A DNA stretch of 25,485 nt from an uncultured Robinsoniella sp. (GTDB lineage Bacteria; Bacillota; Clostridia; Lachnospirales; Lachnospiraceae), in the NCBI GenBank assembly GCA_900539655.1, contig UQCR01000098.1, positions 1 through 25,485 on the forward strand, written 5' to 3'. Positions within the stretch are counted from its first letter, which is position 1. Each line of letters starts with the position of its first letter. Positions 14,601 through 24,600 of this stretch are shown here, piece after piece. Both the position numbers and the translations under genes were made by a program. The notes under the pieces are model-generated. The model did not search any database, had not been told where the DNA came from, and worked only from the letters and a program-made list of their open reading frames with translations.

Positions 14601-14629
14601 ATGATACTATAAGTTTTGTGCATTGTCAA
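14601..14629 (-). promoter_or_regulatory. Promoter of the kinase-transporter operon
   Basis: On the minus strand, a perfect TTGACA (14624-14629), a 17-base spacer and TATCAT (14601-14606) precede the kinase start by about 65 bases. The untranslated leader holds short palindromes, including TGTATACA and ACATATGT. AACATATGT (14563-14571) also occurs at 14778-14786 near the divergent promoter. Between the two promoters (14630-14739) the DNA is AT-rich and no gene was seen. Confidence 0.7.
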
Positions 14630-14739
14630 TATAAATTGCAAATATTTTTCTTTTTTCAGGGCATTTTGTCGATTTTCATAATTTTGCAGTTGAAAATTCA
14701 GTAAATATTTTACCAATTTATAGGAGAGGGCTATCTTCA

Positions 14740-14782
14740 TTGACTTTCCTATTAAATTATGTTATTTTAATTCTAATAACAT
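14740..14782 (+). promoter_or_regulatory. Promoter of the iron alcohol dehydrogenase with an overlapping perfect operator-like palindrome
   Basis: TTGACT (14740-14745), a 17-base spacer ending TGT, and TATTTT (14763-14768) form the promoter. ATGTTATT (14759-14766) and AATAACAT (14775-14782) are perfect inverted repeats, 8 bases apart, covering the -10 and probable start point. The BMC operon promoter at 4346-4374 has the same -35, spacer length and a closely matching downstream element. This supports control by one repressor, most simply the SorC-family regulator of the locus. Confidence 0.68.
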
Positions 14783-14845
14783 ATGTTTATCTTTTATTAT
14801 CATTTGTTCATATTATATTATGAAATGTATTGGAGGGAAGCTCAG

Positions 14846-16006
14846 ATGAATTATCGAGAATTATACCAGCCGGCGCATACATTGATTGGCAAGGGCTGCA
14901 TCAATGAAATACCCCGGCACATTGACCTTATATCAGGTGAGAAAGCATTTATCGTCACCGACAGGCCCCTTGTGGAAATCGGTACTGTGAAGAAGGTTAC
15001 CGATGTACTGGATGGTGCCGGAAAAAACTATACGATTTATGACGGGGTGAAACCAAATCCCACTGTCTCTATAGTAAATGAAGCAAAAGCCCATTTTGAC
15101 AGGGAACACTGTAATTACATTATTGGAATTGGCGGCGGCTCGTCTCTGGATGTTTCCAAGGCAGTCAGTATCCTTGCGAAAAATGGAGGCGATATTACTG
15201 ATTATAATGGATTGAACAAATCAAAGAATCCCGGTGTACCTCTTATCGCTATCAATACCACAGCGGGAACCGGGTCAGAAGTGACCAGAGCTTATGTTGT
15301 AACCGATGAAGTTCAGAAAGTTAAAATGCTGATGGTGGATGCTAACTGCCTTTCTTATCTGGCAATTAATGATCCCATGCTGATGCTGGACATGCCTGCC
15401 TTTTTGACGGCATCTACCGGCATGGATGCCCTCACACATGCAATTGAAGCTTACGCTGCCAGATCTCATTTCCCCTTTACCGACGGCATTGCGCTTGAAT
15501 CTATCCGTTTAATTGGAAAATCCCTGACTAAAGCAGTATTTGAAGGCAGAAATATCGAAGCCCGCACAGACATGTGCTGGGCAGAATATATGGCTGGTCT
15601 GGCATTTTCCAACGCCGGCCTTGGCATGGTACATGCTATGGCTCACCAGCTGGGCGGTTTTTATAATACTCCCCATGGCGTAGCAAATGCAATCCTGCTG
15701 CCCTATGTAATGAAATTTAATGCATCTGCCTGCAAAGATCGCTATTCCCAGGTTGCCCATGCTCTTGGCATTGACACCTCCCGGATGACGGCAGACCAGG
15801 GTGCCGCAGCTGCAATCAGCTTCATAAGGGAACTTTCAGAGCGGATCGGCATCCCGAAATTGAATACTACTTCTTTTCAACCATCTGATGTAGTGACCCT
15901 GTCTCTGCATGCACTAAAGGATACCGGTATGCCTGAAAATCCAAAAGAGGCTGCACTGGTAGATGTGCAAAAGGTTTATATGGAAGCTTATTATGACAGC
16001 CACTGA
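14846..16006 (+). CDS. Iron-containing alcohol dehydrogenase (FucO/PduQ-type)
   Basis: A 386-residue group III alcohol dehydrogenase. It has the nucleotide-binding GGGSSLDVSKA (about residues 96-106), TTAGTGSEVTRAYVV, and the metal-site segments GMDALTHAIEAY and MVHAMAHQLGGFYNTPHG, with the expected Asp and three His. The family interconverts aldehydes and alcohols with NAD(H). GGAGGG lies 8 bases before ATG 14846; an in-frame start at 14783 lies within the operator region and is rejected. It is divergent from the sugar kinase and shares a promoter element with the BMC operon. A sensible role is to reduce acetaldehyde from DERA to ethanol and recycle NADH made by the polyol dehydrogenases, but this is inference. 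A terminator follows. Confidence 0.92.
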   Translation: MNYRELYQPAHTLIGKGCINEIPRHIDLISGEKAFIVTDRPLVEIGTVKKVTDVLDGAGKNYTIYDGVKPNPTVSIVNEAKAHFDREHCNYIIGIGGGSSLDVSKAVSILAKNGGDITDYNGLNKSKNPGVPLIAINTTAGTGSEVTRAYVVTDEVQKVKMLMVDANCLSYLAINDPMLMLDMPAFLTASTGMDALTHAIEAYAARSHFPFTDGIALESIRLIGKSLTKAVFEGRNIEARTDMCWAEYMAGLAFSNAGLGMVHAMAHQLGGFYNTPHGVANAILLPYVMKFNASACKDRYSQVAHALGIDTSRMTADQGAAAAISFIRELSERIGIPKLNTTSFQPSDVVTLSLHALKDTGMPENPKEAALVDVQKVYMEAYYDSH

Positions 16007-16022
16007 TCATATATAATTTAGC

Positions 16023-16062
16023 AAAAGGGAATATCCGAAATCAAAACCGGATATCCCCTTTT
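16023..16062. terminator. Bidirectional terminator between the alcohol dehydrogenase and the peptidase
   Basis: AAAAGGGAATATCCG (16023-16037) pairs with CGGATATCCCCTTTT (16048-16062) with a single mismatch and a 10-base loop. Plus-strand transcription ends in a T-run. The opposite strand has a shorter T4 tail, so it can serve the M20 peptidase operon too. It marks the boundary between the sugar locus and the next cluster. Confidence 0.85.
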
Positions 16063-16083
16063 TCTATTATTTCTTATGTTTTC

Positions 16084-17355
16084 CTACAACTCTACCAATC
16101 TATACAAAGCTTTCTTATAAATCTCCTTTGCCTTCTCAAGATCTTCAAGGAGAATATACTCATCCTTTTGATGTTCCGTGCACTCCCTGCCGGGAAACAG
16201 CGGTCCAAAGGCTACGATGCCCTCCATCGCTCTTGCATAAGTACCGCCGCCCATAGTCATCGCCGGCGTATCATCTCCTGTTTCCTCCTGATAAACTTCC
16301 ATCAGGGCACGGATCACCGGGGTTTCCTTATCCAGATATACCGGTGCCATACTTTCACTGACAGAAACCTTCACTCCATACGCTTCTGTCTGCTCTTTTA
16401 TCCTGGAGATAACTTCTTTTTCACTGCAGGTTACCGGATATCGGATATCAACAGACAATTCCACATTGCCCTCCCTTACTTCGATCATCCCTGCATTAAA
16501 AGTGATTTTCCCGCTTGCTTCATCTGAAAGCTCACAGTCAATTTGTTCTCCATGCAATGCAAATCCGATTTTATCCATATAGAATTCGGCAAAAGGACAC
16601 TTGAAGTCCTTCATATCCTTTTCTTTTTGTAATAACTCCATTAATTTGGATATAGCATTTTCACCTTCTTCGGGCGTACTGCCATGTGCTGCTTTTCCAT
16701 TTGCCTGAAACTGCAGTTTTTCACCACCAGCACCAAGAACCGTACAGGATGCCTGATCAGCGACTACATTTGGTGCATTTCCGCCGGATAACGCTAGAAA
16801 CCCGGATTTCTGCTGCTCCATGGAAAGTTTTATCTGTAAAATTCCTTTTTCTCCATAAATCACCGGGAAATCAGCATCTGGCGTAAATCCATAACCGGGA
16901 AGTTCTTCGTGTTGTTTATAATATTCCATATCGGTCCAGTCCCCGGTTTCTTCCGACTGTCCAAAAATTATTCGGATTCTTTTTTTTAAAGGCATACCCG
17001 TCTCCAGTAACTCCTTCATAGCAAAAATGCATGCGATTGCAGGTCCTTTATCGTCCACTGCTCCCCTGCCATAAAGTCTGCCATCATGGATCTCTCCTGC
17101 AAAGGGCGGATAAGTCCACCCATTACCTGCGGGAACCACATCCAAATGACACAAGATGCCGATCATTTCATCACCGCTGCCGATCTCTGCATATCCAGCC
17201 TGATTCTCACAGTTTTTCGTACGGAATCCAAAATCTCTGCACAGATCCAGTACATACTTCAATGCTTTGGCTGTTTCGACTCCGTAGGGAGCATGATCAT
17301 CACCCTTTTCAGAGATACTGGGAATCCCTATCAACGCCTGTAATTCTTCAATCAT
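16084..17355 (-). CDS. M20-family metallopeptidase (PepV/Sapep-like dipeptidase)
   Basis: A 423-residue di-zinc hydrolase. Metal and catalytic motifs are ILCHLDVVPAG (about residues 68-78), GRGAVDDKGPA with the bridging Asp, GQSEETGDW with the paired Glu, and a C-terminal His in CTEHQKDEY. GEKGILQIKL marks the lid domain of PepV-like enzymes. It is shorter at the N-terminus than PepV of lactobacilli, but the core appears complete. GAGG lies 8 bases upstream of the start. It is the last gene after the NCS1 permease and DUF917 genes, 15 bases from the latter. In this company it may cleave an amide or N-carbamoyl product rather than a normal dipeptide; M20 enzymes include both kinds. Confidence 0.87.
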   Translation of the reverse strand: MIEELQALIGIPSISEKGDDHAPYGVETAKALKYVLDLCRDFGFRTKNCENQAGYAEIGSGDEMIGILCHLDVVPAGNGWTYPPFAGEIHDGRLYGRGAVDDKGPAIACIFAMKELLETGMPLKKRIRIIFGQSEETGDWTDMEYYKQHEELPGYGFTPDADFPVIYGEKGILQIKLSMEQQKSGFLALSGGNAPNVVADQASCTVLGAGGEKLQFQANGKAAHGSTPEEGENAISKLMELLQKEKDMKDFKCPFAEFYMDKIGFALHGEQIDCELSDEASGKITFNAGMIEVREGNVELSVDIRYPVTCSEKEVISRIKEQTEAYGVKVSVSESMAPVYLDKETPVIRALMEVYQEETGDDTPAMTMGGGTYARAMEGIVAFGPLFPGRECTEHQKDEYILLEDLEKAKEIYKKALYRLVEL

Positions 17356-17370
17356 AAGCTTACCTCGTTT

Positions 17371-18471
17371 CTATTTTTCGGTAAATGGCACGTAATCCAC
17401 ATCAAATCCAAAACTACGCGGTCCAAATACTTCCAGTCCTCTTTTTGTGGTCCAGATTTCAGGTGCCGGAAGCACGAAGATCGTCAGTTCCTGCCCCACC
17501 TGATAATTGGGATTGGTAATGGGATTTCCCGCTTTATCTACAACACAGATAAGATCCGGTACAGTAATATCTATTTCCCCATTGCGGTAAGACAGAATAT
17601 GTTCATTTTTAAACCATACTTTATATGTCTCCCCTGCATATTCCCCTGTTCCATCCAGGGAAACTTCTCCCACGTTAAATCCGCCTGTCTGCTCCCATGG
17701 AAACTCTGTTACCTTTCCTCTGAATAAAATTTTCCCACCTGCTGTAGCCGCTATTTTTTCAGCTGCATCTTCCTGATTATCCCGTGCCGCTCTCAGTGCT
17801 TCCCCAATTTTCAAAGCATATGTAATAGCATTTGGTATGGTGGCACCTCTTAACTTATCTCCGGTAATCGGATGGTCCGCTACCCCGATTTTATTTCCGC
17901 TGGCTACTGCCACAGCCCTCACGATATCTTCAGAACGAAGGTCATCCACCACATCTTTTAGCACCATGGTATCTCCAAACTGAGTAGCCAAAGCCATAGG
18001 TGCAATTGGAATATCTTTTACAAAGTAAGTGCTGTGCTGCAGTTCCGGAACAGAACGACCTGCGGGATCAGCATCCACAATGGGTAACCCCAGCTGGCAG
18101 GCAACGTGAAGTGCATATGCCGTATTGGCGCCACCTAATTCAGTAGACGATACCGCATAAAATTTCTTGTTGTAATAGCTTTCCAATGTGCGGAACGCCA
18201 AAAGTGATTCGGGGTATCCAATCTGTGGAAGCCTCTTATATTTATCTTCAATTTCTTCCCCTAATGCGGAAGGCGCACCGCACATATAAGGCGTTGCTAC
18301 ATAAGCATCATCCGGTACTTCATCTAAATCTACCATGCGCAGCTCTTTTCCCTCATCGAAATCCTGCTGCATAACATCCAGTCCCAATTCCAGATCCCCG
18401 CCACCGCCGGTTCCCAAAATTGTACATCCATATAAAATATCAATAATTTCCAGTTTAGATAATGTTCTCAT
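17371..18471 (-). CDS. DUF917 (S-methyl thiohydantoin desulfurase-like) family protein
   Basis: A 366-residue protein of the DUF917 family, recognised by ILGTGGGGDLELG near the N-terminus (about residues 15-27), the central SSTELGGANTAYALHVA and PIVDADPAGRSVPELQ. The family is tied to hydantoinase-like systems and to an S-methyl thiohydantoin desulfurase activity; for most members the reaction is unknown. The start at 18471 has AGGAGG 8 bases upstream. It lies 17 bases inside the 3' end of the NCS1 permease gene, so the two are coupled. Transport by NCS1 followed by ring opening of a hydantoin, pyrimidine or similar nitrogen heterocycle fits the context. No transmembrane segment or signal peptide is seen. 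Confidence 0.85.
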   Translation of the reverse strand: MRTLSKLEIIDILYGCTILGTGGGGDLELGLDVMQQDFDEGKELRMVDLDEVPDDAYVATPYMCGAPSALGEEIEDKYKRLPQIGYPESLLAFRTLESYYNKKFYAVSSTELGGANTAYALHVACQLGLPIVDADPAGRSVPELQHSTYFVKDIPIAPMALATQFGDTMVLKDVVDDLRSEDIVRAVAVASGNKIGVADHPITGDKLRGATIPNAITYALKIGEALRAARDNQEDAAEKIAATAGGKILFRGKVTEFPWEQTGGFNVGEVSLDGTGEYAGETYKVWFKNEHILSYRNGEIDITVPDLICVVDKAGNPITNPNYQVGQELTIFVLPAPEIWTTKRGLEVFGPRSFGFDVDYVPFTEK

Positions 18472-19774
18472 TGATTGTTCCTCCTGATTTTTTTTCATTT
18501 ACAGATTGTGTATTTTCACCTCTGGATTGAGATGGTATGAATCTCTCAATAATTAAAAAGATAACCAGGGCAAATAGAATCCCTGAATATTCAATTCCAA
18601 TCAACGCTGCTCCCGCCACACCCAGAATTGTTGCTATAATACCTGTCCAGTTATATCCTTCCTGTGGATGCCAGTTTTCCTTTTTTCCCTTGCCTACAAA
18701 CCAGTAATCCGCAATCATAACTCCGCCTATTGCGGAAAACACATAGGAAAGAAGACTCAGAAACTGTTCAATATGTCCCAGAATTCCAAGAACCGATAAT
18801 AAAATTCCTACAATACCCGCGGCAAAAGTAGCTTCTCTTCTCCGGTTGTCCGGGAGATTAAAGGTCATAATCACATTCAATCCGCCGCAGTATGCATTTA
18901 ATGAATTAGTTGTCCAGGTTGCCAATACAAGAATAATGATTCCAAGAAACGGAATTCCTACTGCTACCAATACCATGCTGATATCATATACACCAGTTAT
19001 CTTAGTCATCAAAATCCCAAGTACCAGCGTGAAAAGTGCTGCCGGCATAATTCCCCAGAAGGATGACTTAATCGTGTCTTTCCGATTCCGCTGAAACCTG
19101 GTAATGTCCGCTGCAGTAATCGCCCCTACTGCCGAAAAGCTAAAGGAAAGTCCAATTCCCTGTAAAATACTCATGCTTTCCTCTACCTCTGTGCCAAGTC
19201 CCGCCGTTCCATAGCTGCGAAGTGCCAGAACTGTTCCCAATAACATGATAAACACCATCAAAGGAACGGACAGAGAATCCAGCTTATTCAGTGCATTCAT
19301 TCCAAATACTGCTGTAGCCAGCATAATTAGCCCCCAGATAACAGAAGACACACTGACCGGAATGGTAAACCCGAATCCTTCCCTGATAATATTGGTAAAT
19401 GCTTCTCCACAGACACTGGTCTGAAGGCCAAACCATCCCATTAAAGAAATCCCAAACAGCGAACTGACAATCAGCCTGACACCTTTTCTTCCAAAAGTTG
19501 ACTGGCAGATTGCACAGGTTGGTATTCCAAGATCTGCGCCCTGCATTCCCAGCACGAAGGTCAGTACAAGTGTCAGTAAATATCCCAAAATACCTGCAAT
19601 TGCCGCATGCCAGAATGACATGGACTGGGCAAGCATAGCCCCTAACAGCAGGGATGGTACACAAATAAACATGCCCGCCTGAACAAACGTTACGGAAATC
19701 CAGCTCTTCCTGTTTTCAGCAGCTACAGGTTCCAGTGCAAAAGCTTCAATCTGACTACTATTCTTATTCTCCAC
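18455..19774 (-). CDS. NCS1-family permease (cytosine/hydantoin/allantoin transporter-like, CodB-type)
   Basis: A 439-residue membrane protein with about 12 hydrophobic segments. It shows NCS1 hallmarks such as FVQAGMFICVPSLLLGAMLA near the start, FSFSAVGAITAADITRFQRN mid-protein and GGVMIADYWFVGKG near residue 355. The family imports nucleobases, hydantoins, allantoin or related compounds by cation symport. The start chosen is GTG at 19774, because AGGAGG lies 6 bases before it; the upstream ATG at 19801 would put the ribosome binding site inside the gene. It heads the minus-strand unit with DUF917 and M20 genes and is divergent from the PucR-type regulator. The exact substrate is not readable from sequence. 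Confidence 0.88.
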   Translation of the reverse strand: MENKNSSQIEAFALEPVAAENRKSWISVTFVQAGMFICVPSLLLGAMLAQSMSFWHAAIAGILGYLLTLVLTFVLGMQGADLGIPTCAICQSTFGRKGVRLIVSSLFGISLMGWFGLQTSVCGEAFTNIIREGFGFTIPVSVSSVIWGLIMLATAVFGMNALNKLDSLSVPLMVFIMLLGTVLALRSYGTAGLGTEVEESMSILQGIGLSFSFSAVGAITAADITRFQRNRKDTIKSSFWGIMPAALFTLVLGILMTKITGVYDISMVLVAVGIPFLGIIILVLATWTTNSLNAYCGGLNVIMTFNLPDNRRREATFAAGIVGILLSVLGILGHIEQFLSLLSYVFSAIGGVMIADYWFVGKGKKENWHPQEGYNWTGIIATILGVAGAALIGIEYSGILFALVIFLIIERFIPSQSRGENTQSVNEKKSGGTINENII

Positions 19775-19889
19775 GATAATCCTCCTATAGATTTTTTTCA
19801 TTTGTATTATTATAATATTTTAAGCATAAAAAGTCATTCATACCAAACACAAACAACGGTATCTAATTTTGTTACACTGCACAAAGCTC

Positions 19890-19919
19890 TTTACACTACC
19901 TCAGCAATCAGGGTATAAT
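19890..19919 (+). promoter_or_regulatory. Promoter of the PucR-type regulator
   Basis: TTTACA (19890-19895), an 18-base spacer and a perfect TATAAT (19914-19919) lie about 65 bases before the regulator start. The rest of the divergent region (19775-19986) is very AT-rich. It surely holds the permease promoter on the other strand, but no single -35 and -10 pair there is convincing. Confidence 0.6.
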
Positions 19920-19986
19920 AATATTACTTCATTTGATAAAATTTGACAAATAATAATCATAAATGAACCAGATAGGAGGATTTTTC

Positions 19987-21606
19987 ATGAGTCTTACCGT
20001 TGCTGACTGTCTAAAACTACCGTCTTTACGGGAAAGTTCTGTTGTTTCTGGGCACAAAGGACTGAACAAAATTGTGAACTCTATTTCTGTTTTAGAGCTG
20101 GTAGACAGTGACATGTTGTCCAATAGACAGCTGTTTACCCCTAATGAACTGTTATTAACCGCATTTACTTCAATTAAAGATGATGTAAATGCCCAATGCC
20201 ATACGATAGAGATGCTTTATGAATCCGGAGATGTCGGAATTGTCCTCTACTATGTAGGACATTTTCTTCCTGAGATAAACCAACGGCTGATCGAGAAATC
20301 CAATGAACTTTCACTCCCCCTGATTGTTATGCCATATAACAGGATGGATCTGGGATACAATGATGTGATATCAGACGTGATGGAAGCAGTATTTTTAAAT
20401 CACCAAAAGGAATTCCGGTATGTGAACCAAATGCTGGAACGTATATCCCAGCTTCCCAAACATCAGCGTACCCTTGGAAATGTTATTCAGATGCTGAGCA
20501 TACAGCTTAAATCCAGTCTGCTGCTGACTGATACCTCTTCCCGGCACATATGCTTTGTAAAATGGCCGGTTACCAGTCCGACTGATGCCGAAACACTTCT
20601 CTTGCAATTTCAGGATCAGAATCTTTATCAGGAAACGGAAAACGATATATTCATGTTACCTTATATAGAAAATAATATGAATATCTACTGTGTTCCCTTT
20701 ACCGATGCCCCCTACCGGCATCTGCGGCTTCTGGCTTTAGATAGTATGGGTACGCTGAACAAAAACAGCCTGTTTCAGGCGGTAGAGTTACTTCAGCTTT
20801 TCTCCAGCATCTGGAAATGCAATATTGATTCCATGCAGCTGGATGCACTGATTCCTGCAATCCTTGGGGACAGCCCGGATCGCGTACATAATATCGCGCA
20901 GGCATTTCACCTGGATATAGCATCTATTAACACCATGCTCATTGTGAACTTAAAAGATGAGTCACAGTCCCTGGTCCAGAACCAGCATCGCCTGGAACAT
21001 CTGGCTAAAATCGCCAGAAATGAGCTTCGCATCTTAGAGCGTCCGGCAATAGCTGACGTATACAATAAGCTGCTGGTTATTTTTCTCTCCTACTCAACGG
21101 TTTCTAAAAATGATCTGAATATACGCCATACTCTTACAGAGTCCGTTTTAGAAGCCGAACCGGAAGCATCCTTTACTATCTGTACAAATCTGGAGGATAC
21201 CTTACATGTGCAGAAAATGTTCTTGTTATATACTGAGTATTACCATTATGCCACCCAGATCTACCCTCTTCGCAAATCATTCACTACCTATGAACTGATT
21301 TTTGCCAGAGAGTGCCGGAAGCTGCAAATGGAGTCACAAGAAAAAGAAGGAAATACTCTTGAGTGCCTGAACCCGCTCTTAATGGAAAGTGATAGTTCCG
21401 ACCTGCTTCAAACCCTGGCTGTCTATTGGCTGGACGCCGACAGTGACACAAAAAGAACCGGCGAAATCATGTTTCTTCATCGAAACACGATTCAATACCG
21501 GTTGAATAAGATTAAAAAAATTTTGAATTATGACATTACACGTATGCCGGAGGCTTATATGGTTTATCGGGCAATTGGGATTTATCGGATGATGTTTCTA
21601 TCATAA
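19987..21606 (+). CDS. PucR-family transcriptional regulator
   Basis: A 539-residue regulator. The N-terminal PucR domain (about residues 1-120) starts SLTVADCLKLPSL and contains the conserved segment around GLNKIVNSISVLE. A central region of CdaR/GGDEF-like type follows. The C-terminal PucR helix-turn-helix has YWLDADSDTKRTGEIMFLHR followed by NTIQYRLNKI (about residues 485-515). Members control purine, allantoin, amino acid or other nitrogen-compound catabolism. AGGAGG lies just before ATG 19987; an upstream in-frame start at 19963 has no such site. It is divergent from the NCS1 permease and is probably its activator, responding to the transported compound or a product. Confidence 0.92.
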   Translation: MSLTVADCLKLPSLRESSVVSGHKGLNKIVNSISVLELVDSDMLSNRQLFTPNELLLTAFTSIKDDVNAQCHTIEMLYESGDVGIVLYYVGHFLPEINQRLIEKSNELSLPLIVMPYNRMDLGYNDVISDVMEAVFLNHQKEFRYVNQMLERISQLPKHQRTLGNVIQMLSIQLKSSLLLTDTSSRHICFVKWPVTSPTDAETLLLQFQDQNLYQETENDIFMLPYIENNMNIYCVPFTDAPYRHLRLLALDSMGTLNKNSLFQAVELLQLFSSIWKCNIDSMQLDALIPAILGDSPDRVHNIAQAFHLDIASINTMLIVNLKDESQSLVQNQHRLEHLAKIARNELRILERPAIADVYNKLLVIFLSYSTVSKNDLNIRHTLTESVLEAEPEASFTICTNLEDTLHVQKMFLLYTEYYHYATQIYPLRKSFTTYELIFARECRKLQMESQEKEGNTLECLNPLLMESDSSDLLQTLAVYWLDADSDTKRTGEIMFLHRNTIQYRLNKIKKILNYDITRMPEAYMVYRAIGIYRMMFLS

Positions 21607-21635
21607 CCAAAGAATTGTTTTTATTTTCCGAAAAA

Positions 21636-21666
21636 AAGACCGGATAGCCAATCGCTATCCGGTCTT
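21636..21666. terminator. Convergent terminator between the PucR regulator and PFOR
   Basis: AAGACCGGATAGC (21636-21648) and GCTATCCGGTCTT (21654-21666) pair perfectly with a 5-base loop. On the minus strand a T-run follows (21631-21637), so it is a strong terminator for the PFOR gene. The plus-strand tail is T-poor, so it is weaker for the regulator. Confidence 0.9.
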
Positions 21667-21689
21667 AATCTTACTATGACATCTCTGTC

Positions 21690-24600
21690 TTATTGTTCTC
21701 CACCATACAGTGTAATTAACTTCTGCAGGTAAGCATATCTTTCTTTTGCGTATTCTTCAGATTTTGCGAAGAGTACAGCAGCTTTTTCAGGATTAGAACG
21801 TTTCAGTGAATTGTAACGAACTTCTCCGTCTAAGAATGCCTGATAGTCTCCTGTTGGAGCCTTGCTGTCTAAGCTGAATGCAGCTTTTCCTTCTTCAGCC
21901 ATTGTTGGGTTGAAGCGGAAGCAATGCCAGTAACCAGCTTTTACTGCGTTATCTTCTTCTGTCTGAGCTTTGCTCATACCGATCTTGATTCCGTGGTTGA
22001 TACATGGAGCGTAAGCGATAATTAAGGATGGTCCTGGATAAGCTTCTGCTTCCGCAATAGCTTTTACAGTCTGATTGTAATCAGCACCCATAGCGATCTG
22101 TGCTACATATACATAACCATAGCTCATAGCGATACTTGCAAGGTCTTTCTTCTTCGCTTCTTTACCACCAGCAGCGAACTGTGCTACAGCTCCTGTAGGT
22201 GTAGATTTAGAAGACTGTCCACCTGTATTTGAGTAAACTTCTGTATCGAATACCATGATGTTGATATCCTGTCCGCTTGCTAATACATGGTCAACACCGC
22301 CGAAACCGATGTCATAAGCCCATCCGTCACCACCGAAGATCCACTGGGATTTCTTAGCTAAGAAGTCTTTGTTATTTACAACTTCTTTGCATGTATCGCA
22401 GTCTTTGCCTTCTAATGCAGCTACCATTCTGTCAGTTGCAGAACCATTTGTAGCGCCTGAATTAAAGGTATCGATCCAATCCTGGCAAGCAGCTTTTACA
22501 TCAGAGTCTTCTGTATTTGCAATGATTTCTTCTACTTTTGCTTTTAAGCCGTTTCTCAGAGCTTTCTGAGCTAATAACATACCATAACCAAATTCTGCAT
22601 TATCTTCGAATAAGGAGTTACACCATGCTGGTCCCTGTCCTTTTGCATTTACAGTATAAGGTGTGGATGGTGAAGAGTTACCCCAGATAGAGGAACATCC
22701 TGTAGCATTTGCAATGTACATTCTGTCACCAAATAACTGAGTGATTAACTTAGCGTAAGGTGTTTCACCACATCCTGCACAAGCACCTGAGAACTCAAGT
22801 AATGGCTGTTTGAACTGGCTTCCCTTAACGGTATTTTCTTTGAATTTTTCAACAACATCTGCTTTTGCTGGTAATTCTACAGCATAGTCGAAGTATTTCT
22901 GGCAGTCTGCATTTGCTTCCATATTTTCAAGAACAAGTGCTTTTTCACCCTTCTTACCTGGACATACATTCGCACAAGATCCACATCCTGTACAGTCATA
23001 AGCAGAAACGGTAATTGCAAATTTATAATTTGGCATACCTGTCATCGGAATTGTTGTCATTCCTTCTGGAGCTGCTGCAACTTCTTCATCTGTCATCGGA
23101 ACCGGACGGATAACAGCGTGAGGACAAACATAAGCACATCTGTTACACTGGATACAGTTTTCTGGTTTCCAAACAGGGATATCTACTGCGATACCACGTT
23201 TTTCGTATGCAGAAGAACCGGATGGTGTAGAACCGTCTACATATTCTTTAAATGCGGATACTGGTAAGGAGTTACCTTCCTGTGCATTTACTTTACTCTG
23301 GATATTGTTTACGAAATCAACAACGTCTTTTCTTCCGCCTTCAGCGTGAGACATTGCAAGACCTTCGTCAGCTGCATCTTTCCAGCTGTCAGGTACAGTG
23401 ATTTCAACTACCTGCTTAGCACCAGCATCGATTGCATCATAGTTCATCTGTACAATCTTATCGCCTTTTCTTCCGTAAGTAGCTTTTGCAGCTGCTTTCA
23501 TCAGGTCAATAGCCTGTTCTTCCGGAATGATGTTTGCAAGTTTGAAGAATGCTGACTGAAGAACTGTATTGATACGTCCGCCAAGTCCGATTTCTTTACC
23601 AATCTTGATACCGTCGATTACATATAATTTAATACCATGGTTAGCGATAAAGCTCTTAACCTGTCCTGGTAAATGTTTCTCAAGACCTTCCATATCCCAT
23701 GGGCAGTTTAATAAGAATTTTCCGCCGTCTACTAATTCCTGAACCATGTTATATTTATTAACATAAGATGGGTTATGACAAGCAACAAAGTTTGCCTGAC
23801 GGATTAAGTAAGTAGATTTGATCGGGCTCTTACCAAAACGTAAGTGGGACATCGTAACACCGCCGGATTTCTTTGAATCATAATCAAAGTAAGCCTGAGC
23901 ATACATATCTGTGTTATCACCGATAATCTTAATGGAGTTCTTATTAGCACCAACAGTACCGTCAGCACCAAGTCCCCAGAATTTACAGTTGATTGTTCCC
24001 TGTGGTGTAGTAACAAGAGGTGTTCCTAATTCCAGAGACAGATTTGTTACATCATCCACGATACCAATTGTGAATTTCTTCTTTTCTGCATTTTTGTATA
24101 CAGCAACGATCTGAGTAGGTGTAGTATCTTTAGAACCTAATCCGTAACGTCCTGAGTATACCGGAATTGCATCAAATTTCGTTTCTTTTAATGCTGCAAC
24201 TACGTCTAAGTATAAAGGTTCGCCAAGTGCGCCTGGTTCTTTTGTTCTGTCTAATACGGAGATCTGTTTTACAGTTTCCGGAATAGCATTAATCAAAGCT
24301 TCTGCGCTGAATGGTCTGTAAAGACGAACTTTTACAACACCGACTTTTTCGCCTGCTGCTGTTAAGTAGTCAATTGTCTCTTCAATTGTATCACATACGG
24401 AACCCATAGCGATGATTACATGAGTAGCATCTGCTGCACCGTAGTAGTTGAATAATTTATAGTCAGTACCGATTTTTTCATTTACTTTATCCATGTAGTC
24501 CTGAACGATAGCCGGTAAAGCATCGTAGCTTTCGTTACATGCTTCTCTTGCCTGGAAGAAGATATCAGGATTCTGTGCAGAACCTCTGTGGCATGGATGA

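Noticed and set aside
14630..14739. GGAGAGGG within AT-rich intergenic DNA as a sign of a small gene
   Set aside because: No ATG, GTG or TTG at the right distance opens a meaningful frame; the purine run is probably chance.
14783..14845. Upstream start for the iron alcohol dehydrogenase
   Set aside because: It lies at the operator and expected transcription start, codes for a hydrophobic stretch unlike the family, and lacks a ribosome binding site, while 14846 has GGAGGG.
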